From: Adiantum capillus-veneris
Lineage: Eukaryota; Streptophyta; Polypodiopsida; Polypodiales; Pteridaceae
Direction of reading: 5' to 3'
NCBI GenBank assembly: GCA_014529385.2
Contig: CM043942.1
Location: 563,001-627,000, forward strand
Length of the DNA stretch: 64,000 nucleotides
Below, piece by piece: positions 47,451-58,741 of this stretch. Position 1 is the stretch's first letter; every line of letters begins with the position of its first letter. The position numbers and the translations under genes were made by a program. The notes beneath the pieces were generated by a model, which searched no databases, was not told where the DNA came from, and was given only the letters and a program-made list of their open reading frames with translations.

Positions 47451-49451
47451 TGTCGAGAAATTTGCGGTCTTGCGAGGAAAGCACCAAGCTTATGGCTGTG
47501 AGAGTTTGTGAGAGAACTCAACAAAAACTATATGAAGGAGTTAAACCATAGATGCCATGAAGACTAGGGTTTGGAAAGAAGTGCAATCAAAGAAGACTCA
47601 CTTTTTCTCTCTTGCACTCACACACACAAAGAAAGAACGCAAAAGAGAATGTCAAAACAATACGAAGATGAAAACATCAAGGCTATGGTCATATCGTATC
47701 ATGGGTAATATGAAAGGGTTAATGGATGAGTTAATGGCATTCAATCTTGGCTTACCAAATAGGCTACGAATTGTTCTTTGGAATTGTAGTTTTGTGCTTA
47801 CCATAATATATATATTTTGTCTAGTGATTGGGATTAATTGTGTGTACAAATCCTCTTGGTTCATAGCAAGATAACTACGCTTACATCAAAAGAAAAATTA
47901 CAGTCTATGAGAGGTAGTATGATGGGATCCGGTGATAGAAGTATTTCATTGAGCCTTTCATGGCCGAAGAGAAACACTATACGTTGTTGAAAGTATATTT
48001 TACAGCTAATCCATACGTTAATTCTAATACATTGTACAGAGTGAAAGCGATAGAAATGATCATCATGTGGGTTATTCATCTAAGATAGTATGTGAGAAAT
48101 ATAGATATGAGAGAAGTGAAGACATGAGAATTTTCCCTCCCAAGCCCTATTCTTGCCCTTAGGCAATAAGGATACTGCGGGGAGAGAACCTAAAATTTGT
48201 AGAGAGGATGAATTACTAAGAGTGAGAGAGATAGGTTTGGTTAAGGAGATGAGATTAGATATATATATATATATATGTTGGATTAGAGATGAAAAAGAAA
48301 ACAACAAGAAATCAAGAAAACATCAATGTAGAACACATCTTACTTGAAACCCTTCGGCACCATTATTGATGGAGAGAGAAGAAGAGTGGATAATTCCACT
48401 TTGATTGATACATCAAGTGCAAGACCTTCTTTGATTAGAGTTGATCTTCCAAGGTTAGCTTGTTGCAAGAATTGCTAGTCTCCCTCTAGGAGAAAGTGTA
48501 AGCTTGGGCTTATGTTAATGGGGCTAAGTACAATTAGGCATTACTACTCACTCCCTCAAGAATTCCTCTCATCAATGGCTTGAATGCTTGACTCTTTCCA
48601 AGGAAGAAGAGGTCCCCTTTTATAGGTGAAGGGAACCCACAAGGGTTTACACAAGAAGAGAGGAGCCAGTGTGAACAGGAATTGGAAAAGTTGGAAATGA
48701 GCTGTCCTTGCATGATGTGGGCAGACTGGGGTCCAGTATTTTGATCATATCTCCTCAACCGTGGCTCCAAATAAAAAAGTAAAAATATGGGCAAAAACTT
48801 CAGCTCATTAGCTAGGATTTTCAATTCAAAATCATTTTCTAATTCGGATTGGAACCTTGTGTAAAAAATTCATCAAAATAGGGTCCATTTATGGCAGCAA
48901 AAGTCTTCATGTGGTCTCCTTAGCCTAGACTTTCATTTAATTCCAAAGGACACCTCATGCCATATGAAAGCATGACATTGCTCCTTGACAAAGTTTTGTA
49001 GTCATGCTTGCAATAATGCATTAAAATAAGTGTATCTTTGAAATCATGCCACCTAGTGTCCCACTAAGATTTGATTCTCTCCTAGTAGCTATTTAAAAAG
49101 AAATATAAGAAAAGTATTAAAAAAATACATAGAATATATATATATTGGAGTTTACCCTAGCTATAGGATCTAGCTAGGGTGTGAGATGATAATGAAATAG
49201 TAGAAATAAAGAATCAATGCTTTTTGCCCCAAGTTAAAGAGGCGGAGCTATTGATGCTTTTCCCATAGTATTTTCTGATGGTAAAGTAAGGATATGTTAC
49301 CCTTGAGAAAAATAATAGGATGAGATAGAAGGCTTATTATTATACTTAAATATGCATATGTACACTATAGTAAATATAATTATGTATTTAAAAAAATACA
49401 AGATAGATCTTGTAGCATGCGTTCCCACTATGTACGTATCACAGCACGACA
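47451..49451 (-). repeat. Element B right (5') LTR
   Basis: 2,001 bp. In plus-strand reading TGTCGAGAAATTTG...CACAGCACGACA. A minus-strand TATAAAAGG lies at 48,617-48,624 and sets U3 to the right of it. A 9-bp inverted repeat ACCCTAGCT/AGCTAGGGT is at about 49,154-49,180. An AT run lies at about 48,258-48,276. Confidence 0.92.
48618..48624 (-). promoter_or_regulatory. TATA box of LTR B
   Basis: TATAAAA on the minus strand within ACC-TATAAAAGGGGACC. The same box is in the left LTR at 40,629-40,635. Confidence 0.7.
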
Positions 49452-50312
49452 CCGTGTCTCGTTTGCTTTCCATTGGTAGCTTGTTTTTGATGGTTTAGGG
49501 TTTATTGCTACTGCATTGGTTGCCACTATTTTTTTGTTGATTTGCACCCACATAAATTGGTTTGTTGGTTTCATATGCAGCTGTCTGCCTTCCGATGTTG
49601 CTTGTACTAAAGGGAGGTCGTTTTGCTTCGGTTTTGGAATCCAAATGTGAGTTGCATTTGAGTTATTGCTGAGCATTTTCTTTGGGATCCATATCTGTTT
49701 TATGCTCTTGGTGTTTGGTTGAACTATCGGCTTATGTTGACTTCCTCGGTTGTATTGTTTTTTGTCTGCCATGTCATTTTTATCCTTCCGCATCCATATT
49801 TGTTTTTCTCTTGTTGGTAACTCTGATCTTTTCACTGTGGTTGGTGACTTTTCATACCTGTACTCAACATGGTTGGCTGTTACCTATTGGTTAGTCTTGG
49901 GTACCATTTTGTTCTTTAGTGGCACCCGTCCCTTTGGCTTTTTATCCAGTGATTGCATTGCTGGTAGCAGATTATTCCGGGGTTGCTGAGCAAAGGCTAC
50001 CACCTGTTGTTCTTGTGCATGTTGAATTTTGACTGCATTCGCATTCCAATCTATCTGCACATTGTACTCTTTTTGCCAAGGTTGCCCCAACAACATGGGG
50101 TGTTGTGTGCTTTCACCCTTGACTACATAAAATTTGTGTGGGTAAATATATTGATGTACTTGTACATGCAATATCGTCCAGCCCAATGTTTTCAACGAAT
50201 GTGATGTACTACTTTCCAGCACTTGTGGAGTAGGATGAAGTTGACCTGTGGACTTGAGTTGTTTGTATAATCCGTAAGATATTAAATTTTCTTGAGCTCC
50301 AGAATCAAGCAA
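49452..50312 (-). pseudogene. Element C second aspartic protease and W-motif tail
   Basis: Continues the integrase frame after a coiled linker. 'APLRINSIRLTRFHEDTVEP' (about 50,370-50,430) leads into 'ESTALLDSGAQENLIS' with the catalytic D-S-G at 50,298-50,306. 'HPMLLGQPWQKEYNVQ' near 50,070 is the second protease hallmark. From 49,835 to 49,452 follows a basic, Asn/Gln-rich tail with five W motifs: K-Q-I-W-M-R-K, K-Q-I-W-I-P-K, T-H-I-W-I-P-K-P-K, F-M-W-V-Q and Y-Q-W-K. The tail is cut by the start of LTR B. In-frame stops include TAA about 50,330 and TAG about 49,880. No RT follows downstream. Confidence 0.75.
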
Positions 50313-51523
50313 TGCCGTCGATTCAACTTAATTGCTACCCACTTTGACTGCAATTATTGGCTCCACTGTGTCTTCATGAAACCTCGTTAGTCGAATGGAA
50401 TTGATTCGCAATGGTGCTCCACATTGTTGTTGTTGTCGTAGAAGCCTTCTTTTTGCCATGCGTTCTTTTGCTTCTTCTTGAGCTTATTCTCGTATCCTCT
50501 GTTTCTCCTTCATTCATTGTTTTCCTTGATGGATTTGTTGAAACATATCCTGTGTTAGTGGTAAATGATATTTCTTCAATCGACACCCACTAATCCAATT
50601 TGGCATTTCTTCACCTGCTAATGTAGCAAGCTTGACAGCTTCGCTTTGTGATAGGTCACTAATCACAAAGGGTCCCATCCCTCGCTTTTTAAGTTTCTTG
50701 GCATGTTGCTTCAAGGTATAAACAAGTACATAATCACCTGTTTTGAACTCTTTTGTGCACACATGCTTATCAAAAAACTCCTTTTGCCTTCTCTTTTTAG
50801 CATAGATCGAAGCTACAGCTCTCAAGCGGAGTTCATCTAGCTTTTCAAGATTATCTATTCTTGAAGAGAGCTCATGCCCTATCCATTCTAAGCGTTTCTC
50901 TACTCGTAGAGTTGGAATAAGAAACCCTATGGGTAATATAGCATTTAGACCAAACACCATGTTGTACGGTGTCGTTCCTATCGATGTTTTGTAAGCTACC
51001 CTGTATGCCCATAGTGTTGAGTGTAGTAGCTGATCCCAATCTGTTCTTGACTCTGACACAATTTTAGCGAGAACCGTGTATAGTGTTTTATTTGTGGCCT
51101 TAGCTTGTCCATTTGCCTGTGATGGTATGGAGCAGATTTCCTATGTATGATCATGAATTCCTCTAGCAGATATTCAATGACTTCATTAAGAAAATGTGTT
51201 CCACGATCACTGAAAACTTCTATTGGTAACCTGTATCGTACAAAGACATCCTCATAAAAAAATTGTGCAGTGGTTCATGCATCTGCTTTTTGTGTTGCCT
51301 TGGCTTGCGCCCATTTTGTGAGATAGTCTGTAGCCACAATGATATATTGGGTATGGGTGCGATATGCAGAGGGTGAAATAGGTCCCACAAAATCAATGCC
51401 CCATTTTGCAAATTCCCTTGCCCCCATCATTGGCCATAGTGGCATCTCATCTCTCTTTATCGGCACCTTGGTGCGCTGACATGCGTCACAACGCTTTACA
51501 AACTCTTCACCATCCATATGCAA
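50313..51523 (-). pseudogene. Element C integrase core and coiled linker
   Basis: Begins with the C-x2-C of the second H2C2 finger ('VKRCDACQRTKVP'), then 'WGIDFVGPI' and 'IIVATDYLTKW' (first Asp), a TGA at about 51,275 where CGA is expected, 'VFSDRGTHFLNEV' (second Asp), and a frameshift at about 51,120. Then comes 'ANGQAKATNK', where the third catalytic residue Glu is now Lys, and 'LLHSTLWAYRVAYKTSIGTTPY'. The C-terminal part (51,059-50,514) has 'FKTGDYVLVY' and 'MGPFVISDL'. After a TGA at 50,514 the same frame runs on as a charged helix 'RIRE-stop-AQEEAKERMAKRRLLRQQQ' into the second protease. Confidence 0.85.
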
Positions 51524-51850
51524 TGTAGGCCACCGTATTCCTGCCGGTTAAGACAATTTTTGTCGTCTTATCACCTGAAAAATAGCCTCCACTTATTCCT
51601 CCATGTGCGTGTTCTAGAATCAGTAGGTATTTACTTTCACTTGCACAGATTCTAAGTTGATTGTCCTTTCCTCGCTTATAGAGTTGGTTCCCAATTAACT
51701 GAAAGTCACGAGACTCCATCTCTATAGCCCTTTTCCCTACTCTTGTTATGTTTTCAGGAAACGTCCTTGTGGTTAAGAAATCAGTGATATATTATTGACT
51801 CCATTCAGGTGCAATGTTTACCTGAAACAATGTCGCGTGATCCACTAGTC
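51507..51850 (-). pseudogene. Element C second linker/H2C2 module
   Basis: In the frame of RNase H: 'DHATLFQVNIAPEWSQ-stop-YITDFLTTRTFPEN', then 'FQLIGNQLYKRGKDNQLRICASE', 'LILEHAHGGISGGYFSGDKT' (second His of the finger changed to Tyr), and after a one-base shift 'HMDGEEFVKRCDACQ'. It repeats the layout of the module just before it (51,876-52,300) and connects to the integrase. Confidence 0.75.
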
Positions 51851-51875
51851 TTTTGGCACACATATAGTACAATTG

Positions 51876-53766
51876 TTAACATAAGCATGTGTGTGCATAC
51901 ATAGTTGGCCAATAAACCCCTAACTGTTTCAGTCTCTGGTGTGTTTTCACTATTGAACAATGAAATGCACAATCCTGGACATGTGCTTCTTCAAGATAAC
52001 ACTCGAATTCCTCCAGATTTATACATAATCGTAGAATTTGGTCCAATCCTAGATGATATAGCCGTCCTGCAATCAACAGGAAGTTTTTTGTTTGTCGGAT
52101 TGTTTGTTGTTTGGATCTGTCTTTAGTGTTATCAAACCTACCTCCAAAGGAAAGAATGCTAACAATTTCTTGAGACCATTTGGGTATCATTTCAATATTG
52201 AAAAGATAAGCATCCGGTATGTCATCATCTACTCCTTTAGGAGCTTCCCTGTTGTGTATCCTTGAAAGATGGTCCACCCATAGATGAGTTTTACCCTTTT
52301 TGACTACCACTGTGAAATCAAACTCTAGCAATATAATAAACCAGCGTACAATTCTCCCTGTATTGCATGGTTTATTTACCAGATACAAAAGAGCTTGATG
52401 ATCTGTGAAGAACACAAATTTATTTGCGAGTAAATAATGTTGAAGTTTCTTTACAGCATAAATCATTCCTAACCCCTCTCTTTCGGTGGTTGTGTAGTTC
52501 TTTTACGCACTGTTAAACTGTCGGCTTCCATAACAAACTGGAAAATCCATTGTTTTGTCTCCAGGTTGAGCCAGAATACTCCCGATTGCATATGCAGAAG
52601 CATCAATGTGAACATGGAATATCTTTTCCCAATCCGGTGCTTTAAGTACAGGTGCTGATACAAGGTTTTCCTTCATCTTTTGGAATGAAGTTTCACACTC
52701 CTCGGTCCAGTCGAAATTCACTAGCAAACGATACAAAGGTTGTGCGATGACTACATACATATATATGAATCTTTGATAATACCCACAGTGTCCCATGAAG
52801 GATTGCACTTGTTCCGCGGCCTGGGTAGGTCTACTATGACTTTGACTTTGTCTAGGTCAGTGGTTATGCCATTTCTTGAGACAATGTGTCCTAAGATGCG
52901 GCCTTGTCCAACCATAAAAATACTCTTTTCCGGGTTAAGACAGATTCGATATGTTTTGCATTTTTCAAATACCTTTTGCAAATGGTCAATATGTTCCTCT
53001 CGTAGGAGAGAGTGTACACAAAGATCATCCATGTACATTTCTAAGAATATTCTCAGGTATTCTTTGAACGCGTGCATCATTAACCTTTGAAAGGTACCTA
53101 GGGCATTAGTCAATCCAAAATACATAACTCGATACGCATATATTCCCCATTCTGTGGCAAACGTTGTTTTGTGTTGATCCTCTATTGCAATTGCCAGTTG
53201 GTTGTATCCTGAAAACCCATCTAGAAAGGAATAAGTCCATTTCCAGGCCACCCTCTCAAGTACATGTTCCGTGATCGGCAAGGGATAATTATCCCTTATG
53301 GTGGCTACATTTACCTTTTTGAGGCTTACACACACTCGTAGTTTTTCGTTCTTTATGGGGACTACCACAATGGGTGACACCCAATCTGTATGTTTGATTT
53401 CATAGATGAATTCAACATCCATCAGCTTCTCAATCTCTTCTTTTATTCGTTTAGCAAATGTGTCATTATATGTATAAGGACGCTGTTTGCTAGGTTTTGC
53501 ATCTGATTTCAAAGGAATTGTATGTTGACATATCGATGGATCAACTCCTTTGAGGTCTTTATAGGACCATGCAAACACATCTTTATACTTCTTGAGAAGT
53601 TGTGTAGGCCGTTCTTCTTCTTCAGGCTCTAAATCAGTTGCGATATAAACTAACTGAGGCTTCTCACCTGGTTCTGCGAGGTCTACCCTTTTTGCATTTT
53701 CCGGCCCATCATAAGATTCCTGGTTGGTTCTTTCCCTGACTGGTGGTGTCATTATGATTTTTCTGT
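51876..53766 (-). pseudogene. Element C reverse transcriptase, RNase H and first H2C2 module
   Basis: RT 53,700-52,815: 'YKDVFAWSYKDLKGVDP', 'WVSPIVVVPIKNEKLRVCVSLKKVN', 'FLDGFSGYNQLAIA', 'MYFGLTNALGTFQRL' and catalytic 'LEMYMDDLCVHS'. A one-base shift at about 52,810 leads to 'MQSFMGHCGYYQRFI', then RNase H 'HVHIDASAYAIGSILAQ', a TAA at 52,501, 'TEREGLGMIYAVKKLQHYL' and 'FFTDHQALLYLVN' and 'HLWVDHLSRIHN'. The first linker/H2C2 module: 'DAYLFNIEMIPKWSQEI', 'LLIAGRLYHLGLDQILRLCI', 'LEEAHVQDCAFHCS', 'LGVYWPTMYAHT' and 'YYMCAKR'. The left edge of the solo LTR is at 53,767. Confidence 0.88.
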
Positions 53767-56139
53767 TGTCATGCAGCTCAGCTTCCATGCTAAGAAACAT
53801 GCCAGAAAAATGTACATCAAGCTTATTTGAAGCTTACATGATTATCGATCAGTGATCAGGGCTTGATAACAGGCCAAGCTTAATGATTAATGTATGCTAG
53901 ATGCAGCTTAGAAGGGCCAACAGATGCCTCAATGATGCCAAAAATGAGTATTCTTGCAGTGATCACAGATGAGAGGTTATGATCTGAAACTGTAGTGCTT
54001 GAAGTTTTCTACGGGCCTGTCTTTATGGCTCGTCGATTGGAGCTACGGTGAAGAAGTTATGGCATATTGAAGTTTAATTTGATTGCCGATCCGTACCGGA
54101 TTGGGAAACTGCAGCTGAGGTGACAGAATTGGAATGAATACATCAAGCTGAAGTGCTCACTTTGTGGAGCACGTCGGTCTTTTCAGATCGGTGATCAGGA
54201 TTTCAGTTGGCAAGATATGGCCAATTTAAGTATCACCGGGGGCCGGGTTTGAACCGCCTTGGTCGGCTCGGTCGAAGTGCTATCTGGTATTTTCTGACAT
54301 TGACCAAGTTTCGAGATGTCATGCAGTAATGATTTGGTTGATATGTTGAGCATGACAAGAATTATGTACTGGAGTTTGCTTATAGCAAGAAATTTCCAAC
54401 ATAGCTATGACTTGAGCAGTACGAAGTCGAGGGTTTTTGCATCTTAATGGCTTGCGGCAAGGTTTGCAACACTAAAATGAGCAATAAAATTCATGATGAT
54501 ATTGTCATTAAAAACCAGTTGTTGTGCTTGGCAATGCGGTGCCTGGCAATGCTTTGCCAATATGTATGCTTAATGGGGTGTCGACCCAAAGCAAAGCCGT
54601 CCAATGAACGTGTTTGCAATGCCTTGGACGATTTGTATGCCAAATGTGATGCCCTTCACAAAGCACGGCCGCCCAAGGGCAAGTAAAATGGGCGCCCAAT
54701 ATAAAGAGCAAAGGGCCGTCCACTAGGAGCCCTAAGGTAAGTGTGTGTGAAAGAAGGAGGCCATGGCGTGGAGAAAACGGCGGCAGCGTGCAGGGAGTGT
54801 TCTGCTCGCGCGAGGCAGGGGAACGTGAAAATGCTCTCGCTAGTGAAACGTGAAATGCTCAGCAGCGCCGTGCGCTCTCATTCGGCTCCAGTTTCGCTGA
54901 TTTTCGCGCTGCTCGACCCCGTCTGCTGCCACGTCATCGATGTTGTTCCCATGCCACGTCAGTGGCGCCGGCTCTACTAAGGGGAGGTTATATTTTTAAC
55001 AAGCAAGGGAGGAGATAGAGGGCATCAACGGAAGAAAAAAAAAAAGGCCAACGAGGGCAAGGAGGTAAACGAGGGTTATAAACGAGGAGATGGGCAAGCC
55101 AACGAGGGAGTTCATGGCATGAAGAGAACAAAGGGAGGTAAGCTCGAGGGAAGCTTGAACAAGGAGGGCAAGGCGAGGCGGGGAACAGCTCCTGCATAAG
55201 AAAAAGGAGTTCTGTCTCTCTCTCTCTCGCTCTCGTTCTCGAGGAAAGCAAACGAGAAGAGGAGGGATTGAAAGCAAAGGAGAGAGGAGGTAAGAAGAAG
55301 GTAAGTAAGAAGAGTTCATGGAGGGCTTGCCGCTCTCTACCTCAAGGAGGGGTTGGCCATCGCTCTTGCTCTCGGCAATCAAGCTCCATCTCTTTCGAGC
55401 TTGTTTACAGCAACTCTTCGGGCTAGTTCTCGGTTAGTCTTAGGTAAGCAAATCAAGAAAAGAAAGGGAGAAGAGGAAAATATAATGAAGTCGAAGGAAA
55501 GCTTGGCAAAGGAGAAGGGTAAGGGAATTCACAGGATGGGCTTGGTCGAGAAAAGAAGATCAAGGTCGAGGCTTGAGCAAGCCGAAGCAAGAAAAGCATA
55601 AGGCAAGCAAAGGAGGCTTGACGAGACAGGCAAAGCAAGGGTTAAAGTGTCAGTTAGCAATTGAAGAGCAGAAGGAAGTTACAACTAGAGAACGACAATT
55701 AAGCTAGTGCAAAGCATATAGAACGGGAAGTTGCAACACAGTTGGTTATTTTTGAAGCATGATGTTTGACAGAATGAACTTACATGAGGTTTGCAGAATC
55801 TTGAAAGTAGAAGAGGCAGATAAAGCGACATAAGAAGATTTCCATCACCAACATCAGAAGTTGATCAAGCATTTTGTTAAGTCCGGTGTCGGTAACGGCC
55901 CGGATAATCTTGTAAACGGGAGCTTAAGCTCTTAATTAGCAGATGATCCAAGTGACGGTGCTGTTAACAGTCCACCTTGGCTAAGGATTAAATTGTACTC
56001 AAACATATTAATTGATTTAATTGATGATTGCGGTGATTGTGAGAGCTGTCATTGTCTCTTTCTCTCTCTCTTTCACACCTCCCACAGCTAGAGGCCCAGC
56101 GCCTACCCGGCTCACGTAGCGAACCCATATCCCCCGACA
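53767..56139 (+). mobile_element. Solo LTR of the element A family inside element C
   Basis: 2,373 bp, TGTCATGCAGCTC...ATATCCCCCGACA, matching the element A LTR along its length in the opposite window orientation. It splits element C between the first protease region and RT. Flanking pentamers are TCTGT and CTATC, so no target duplication is visible. A TATAAAG box lies at 54,700-54,706, and a GA/CT run is short here (about 55,206-55,230) compared with the A copies. It is a solo LTR formed by recombination, possibly between LTRs of two different insertions. Confidence 0.88.
54700..54706 (+). promoter_or_regulatory. TATA box of the solo LTR
   Basis: TATAAAG in CGCCCAATATAAAGAGC, in the sense orientation of this LTR. 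Confidence 0.55.
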
Positions 56140-57472
56140 CTATCCTGGATGGTGAATTTCCGATAGTGTGATGGTACATTCATGTTTCCCTTTTCTGACT
56201 CCCCTTTACCATCACTATCTCCCTCAGTAGTCCATACCTCTCGTAACGACCGTTTCAATTCTTGGTATTTCTGTTTACGCTCCAGTTTGGTCCACTCTTG
56301 GTCTTTCGTTGTTTCTTTCTTTGATTTTTGAGATTTTGTTTTTGTTTTAGCTTTCCGTACTTGTCTTATTTCCTCTCGCATTCCTTTCCCTCGAACTTTT
56401 GAGAATCTTCCTGATATTTGATCTTTTACTGCTTTTACAAGCATCAGATAGTGAGTTTTATCTTTCATCCTGGGTATCAGGTTCTCCCTCACTTTGTTTC
56501 CTGCTCGTTTTCTCCTATAACGTTCCTGGCGTCTAGGGTGTTGATTAGCAAAATAATAAAACTTGATATTCTCTGCTTTCTCCCCGCGCTCACTTGAGTT
56601 GTCCGAACACTCATTATCTGCATCGTTATTTACCTCCAGATGCTCAGAGGATTTATAAAACTCTTCTTGTTCTGGTGGTTCTACCATCTCATCTCCTCCT
56701 GATATAATGCTTACCATTTAATAGGGTAGCACATCATAGCCATCCTAATCGCAAAATTTCGTTGTTGGACTATCTGTAATGGTACAGACATCCAATGTTG
56801 CTAGTATGTGTTCCCATTCTAGAGGTTCCAAGGAATCTTCAGGAAAAGGTTTAAGAATATAATCATTGTCCTCAATCGCTCTTTCTAAGACCCATTCCTC
56901 TCTTTTTAAGCTCCCACAATGTGAAGCTTCGCATATCCATAGCTCTTTTTGTTGCCCTAACCATGCTGGGAGTTCCGATCTTGCGACTGTAGCTGAATCA
57001 AACTCTTCCACTGGTGTCTGGTTCACATCCTTGTAACTATGGTCTTTCAAGTGTATTTTGGTTGTTGTCTCGCCATGTCTGAGGTATATGTGGTCGTAAC
57101 CGCAATCCTGGACCATCTTCAATTGTCGCATGAACGGTCTTCCCAAAATGATCTCGTAATTGTTCTTTTTGTCAAATCGACTATTGCAAATGTATGCTCC
57201 TACTCGATTCCGCATGAAGTGACAATCACTTTTTCTAAGAGTCTTAGAGGCTTCTCCATGAACCCATCTGCCAATTGCAATTTCATTCTTGTAGCTCTCA
57301 AAGCTGGTTTTCTCCATTTTTTCCAGATTTCCTTGGTGGCGATAGCAACTCCCGCTCCACTGTCAAGAATAGCTTTGGAAACTATTCCTTGGGAATTCTA
57401 CTAGTAGCGTGGTGTTTCCATCTTCTCCCTCGTAATACTCTCCAACCTTGTTTAATGGTACTGGCCTAGTGC
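56140..57472 (-). pseudogene. Element C first aspartic protease and basic spacer
   Basis: Around 57,350-57,380 one frame reads 'SKAILDSGAGVAIATKEIW', with the catalytic D-S-G at 57,356-57,364. A shift leads to 'NSRFDKKNNYEIILGRPFMRQLKM', the I-L-G hallmark of the protease end, and 'YDHIYLRHGET'. Downstream (56,717-56,140) is a highly basic spacer 'KAKTKTKSQKSKKETTKDQEWTKLERKQKYQELKRSLREVW' region, probably an unstructured RNA-binding link to RT. It ends at the solo LTR at 'FTIQDS'. Multiple frames are needed. Confidence 0.75.
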
Positions 57473-58741
57473 TTAGTTGAGGCTATCCAATTCTCTGATC
57501 CCTTCCTGAAGCTTCGAGGTGGGGTCTTTCACTCCAAATTTTTCTAGGTATTTGCCTACTATGGTCCACATGTTTGGTCGTAACCTTAGGAGTTCGGCTA
57601 ATGTGATTGTGCATGCCACCGGGGTGGACAATAACTCAATCAACCCTTGTGAATCTATCACTTTGTTAGAAGAAAGTCTTTGAGATGGGATTGCTCTCAC
57701 CTCAGACTTGGCTTCATACTCTCCTAGGTAAGAGGGTAGAGTTTTTAGCGAGTCTGGTTGGCTGTGCCCTGAACTAATTGATCCTTGGTCTCCCCCTTGT
57801 GAATGTATATCAAAGTTCATTTGTGACCTTGCCTCAAATTCTTCAATAGGAGGTAAGATCTCATTCTTCTCTTTTTTCGTGTTGTTCATGTGGGAACTTG
57901 CCCTATTAGCTTCATTGGCCTCACGGATTTGCTTCCACAGATCATCTAGACCGTTACAGTCCTTACCCATTTCTACCAATGTTTTAGGCTAGAACCCGTC
58001 ACTTGCCTCATCTGTTGTATTTGGCACTATGATAGGTTCTCCCCTAGACTCATAGGCATTCGTGAGTCTTTCCTTCGTTTCTACTTGTTCCTCTAAAGCT
58101 GGTTGGATAGGGGTTGGAGCTAGTACTTCATGCCAATTTGCAGGTTTACCAAGTGGGTTTTCCATCAAAGATTGAGTTTTTTCAATCATCTTTCTACACA
58201 TTTCCAACCTCTGTTTTTCTATTTCATTATATGGATAAGTCATCCATCTTTGCTCTTGGGTTTGGTTCCTTTTGAGTCTGGCTTCGTAAGCTTTTAGAAG
58301 TGCATCCAACTGCTCATTTACCTTGTCTGCAAGTACTGATCCTCCTGATCCTGCACTTTTGGGTTCTGCTATTTCCTTGGGTGCTATGGTTGCCGCGGTG
58401 TGTGAGCTTAGGCTAGTTAGACCCTCTAACCGCTCTAATCTATCCTTTGTGTGTTTGAACTCCTCAGATAGATCCATTTGCTCTCGTTCTCTCCTGGCTT
58501 TCATACGCGCCTTTCTAGCTTTCCAAGTGCTTCTCTGATTTTTCATTTCTCAACTTGGGGCATCGGTTTTTGGCTCTTCAATTATGGGTTCGTTCATCAT
58601 TCTTTGAGCTTGGGCTCGTGTCACTGCCTGAATAGATATGATTGTCTCGTTTTCTGACCCTCCACTGGAAGGCACGGTTTCTAGTATGTTCAAGGTAGTT
58701 TTTGCTCCTTTGCTAGGATTCTTAGGGAAATCCGGAATCAA
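57473..58741 (-). pseudogene. Element C gag-protease linker region
   Basis: Same frame as gag, with stops TGA 58,550 and TAG 57,989 (CGA and CAG expected). A charged coiled-coil stretch ('ARKARMKARREREQMDLSEEFKHTKDRLERLEGL') is followed by acidic, Ser-rich sequence and 'ACTITLAELLRLRPNMWTIVGKYLEKFG', a segment of a type seen just before the protease in large plant Gypsy elements. The role is unknown. Confidence 0.65.

Larger units (their letters stand above)
40423..49451 (-). mobile_element. Element B: fungal-type (FIDD) Ty3/Gypsy retrotransposon
   Basis: A minus-strand Gypsy element with a full right LTR (2.0 kb), primer site, gag, protease, RT-RNase H and integrase, polypurine tract, and a left LTR lacking about 950 bp at its outer end. 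The shared LTR parts are about 98% alike by eye. It follows element C sequence on its right (49,452). Coding is nearly whole but has an in-frame stop and frame changes. The RT and integrase signature is of the FIDD lineage I know mainly from basidiomycete fungi rather than the common plant Gypsy clades. Confidence 0.88.

Noticed and set aside
49452-50312. Start of a separate tandem element (gag-protease of a neighbour) rather than a fused protease
   Set aside because: The integrase frame runs through without a shift, no LTR or primer site lies between, and no RT follows. The option stays open and is listed as a refutation test.
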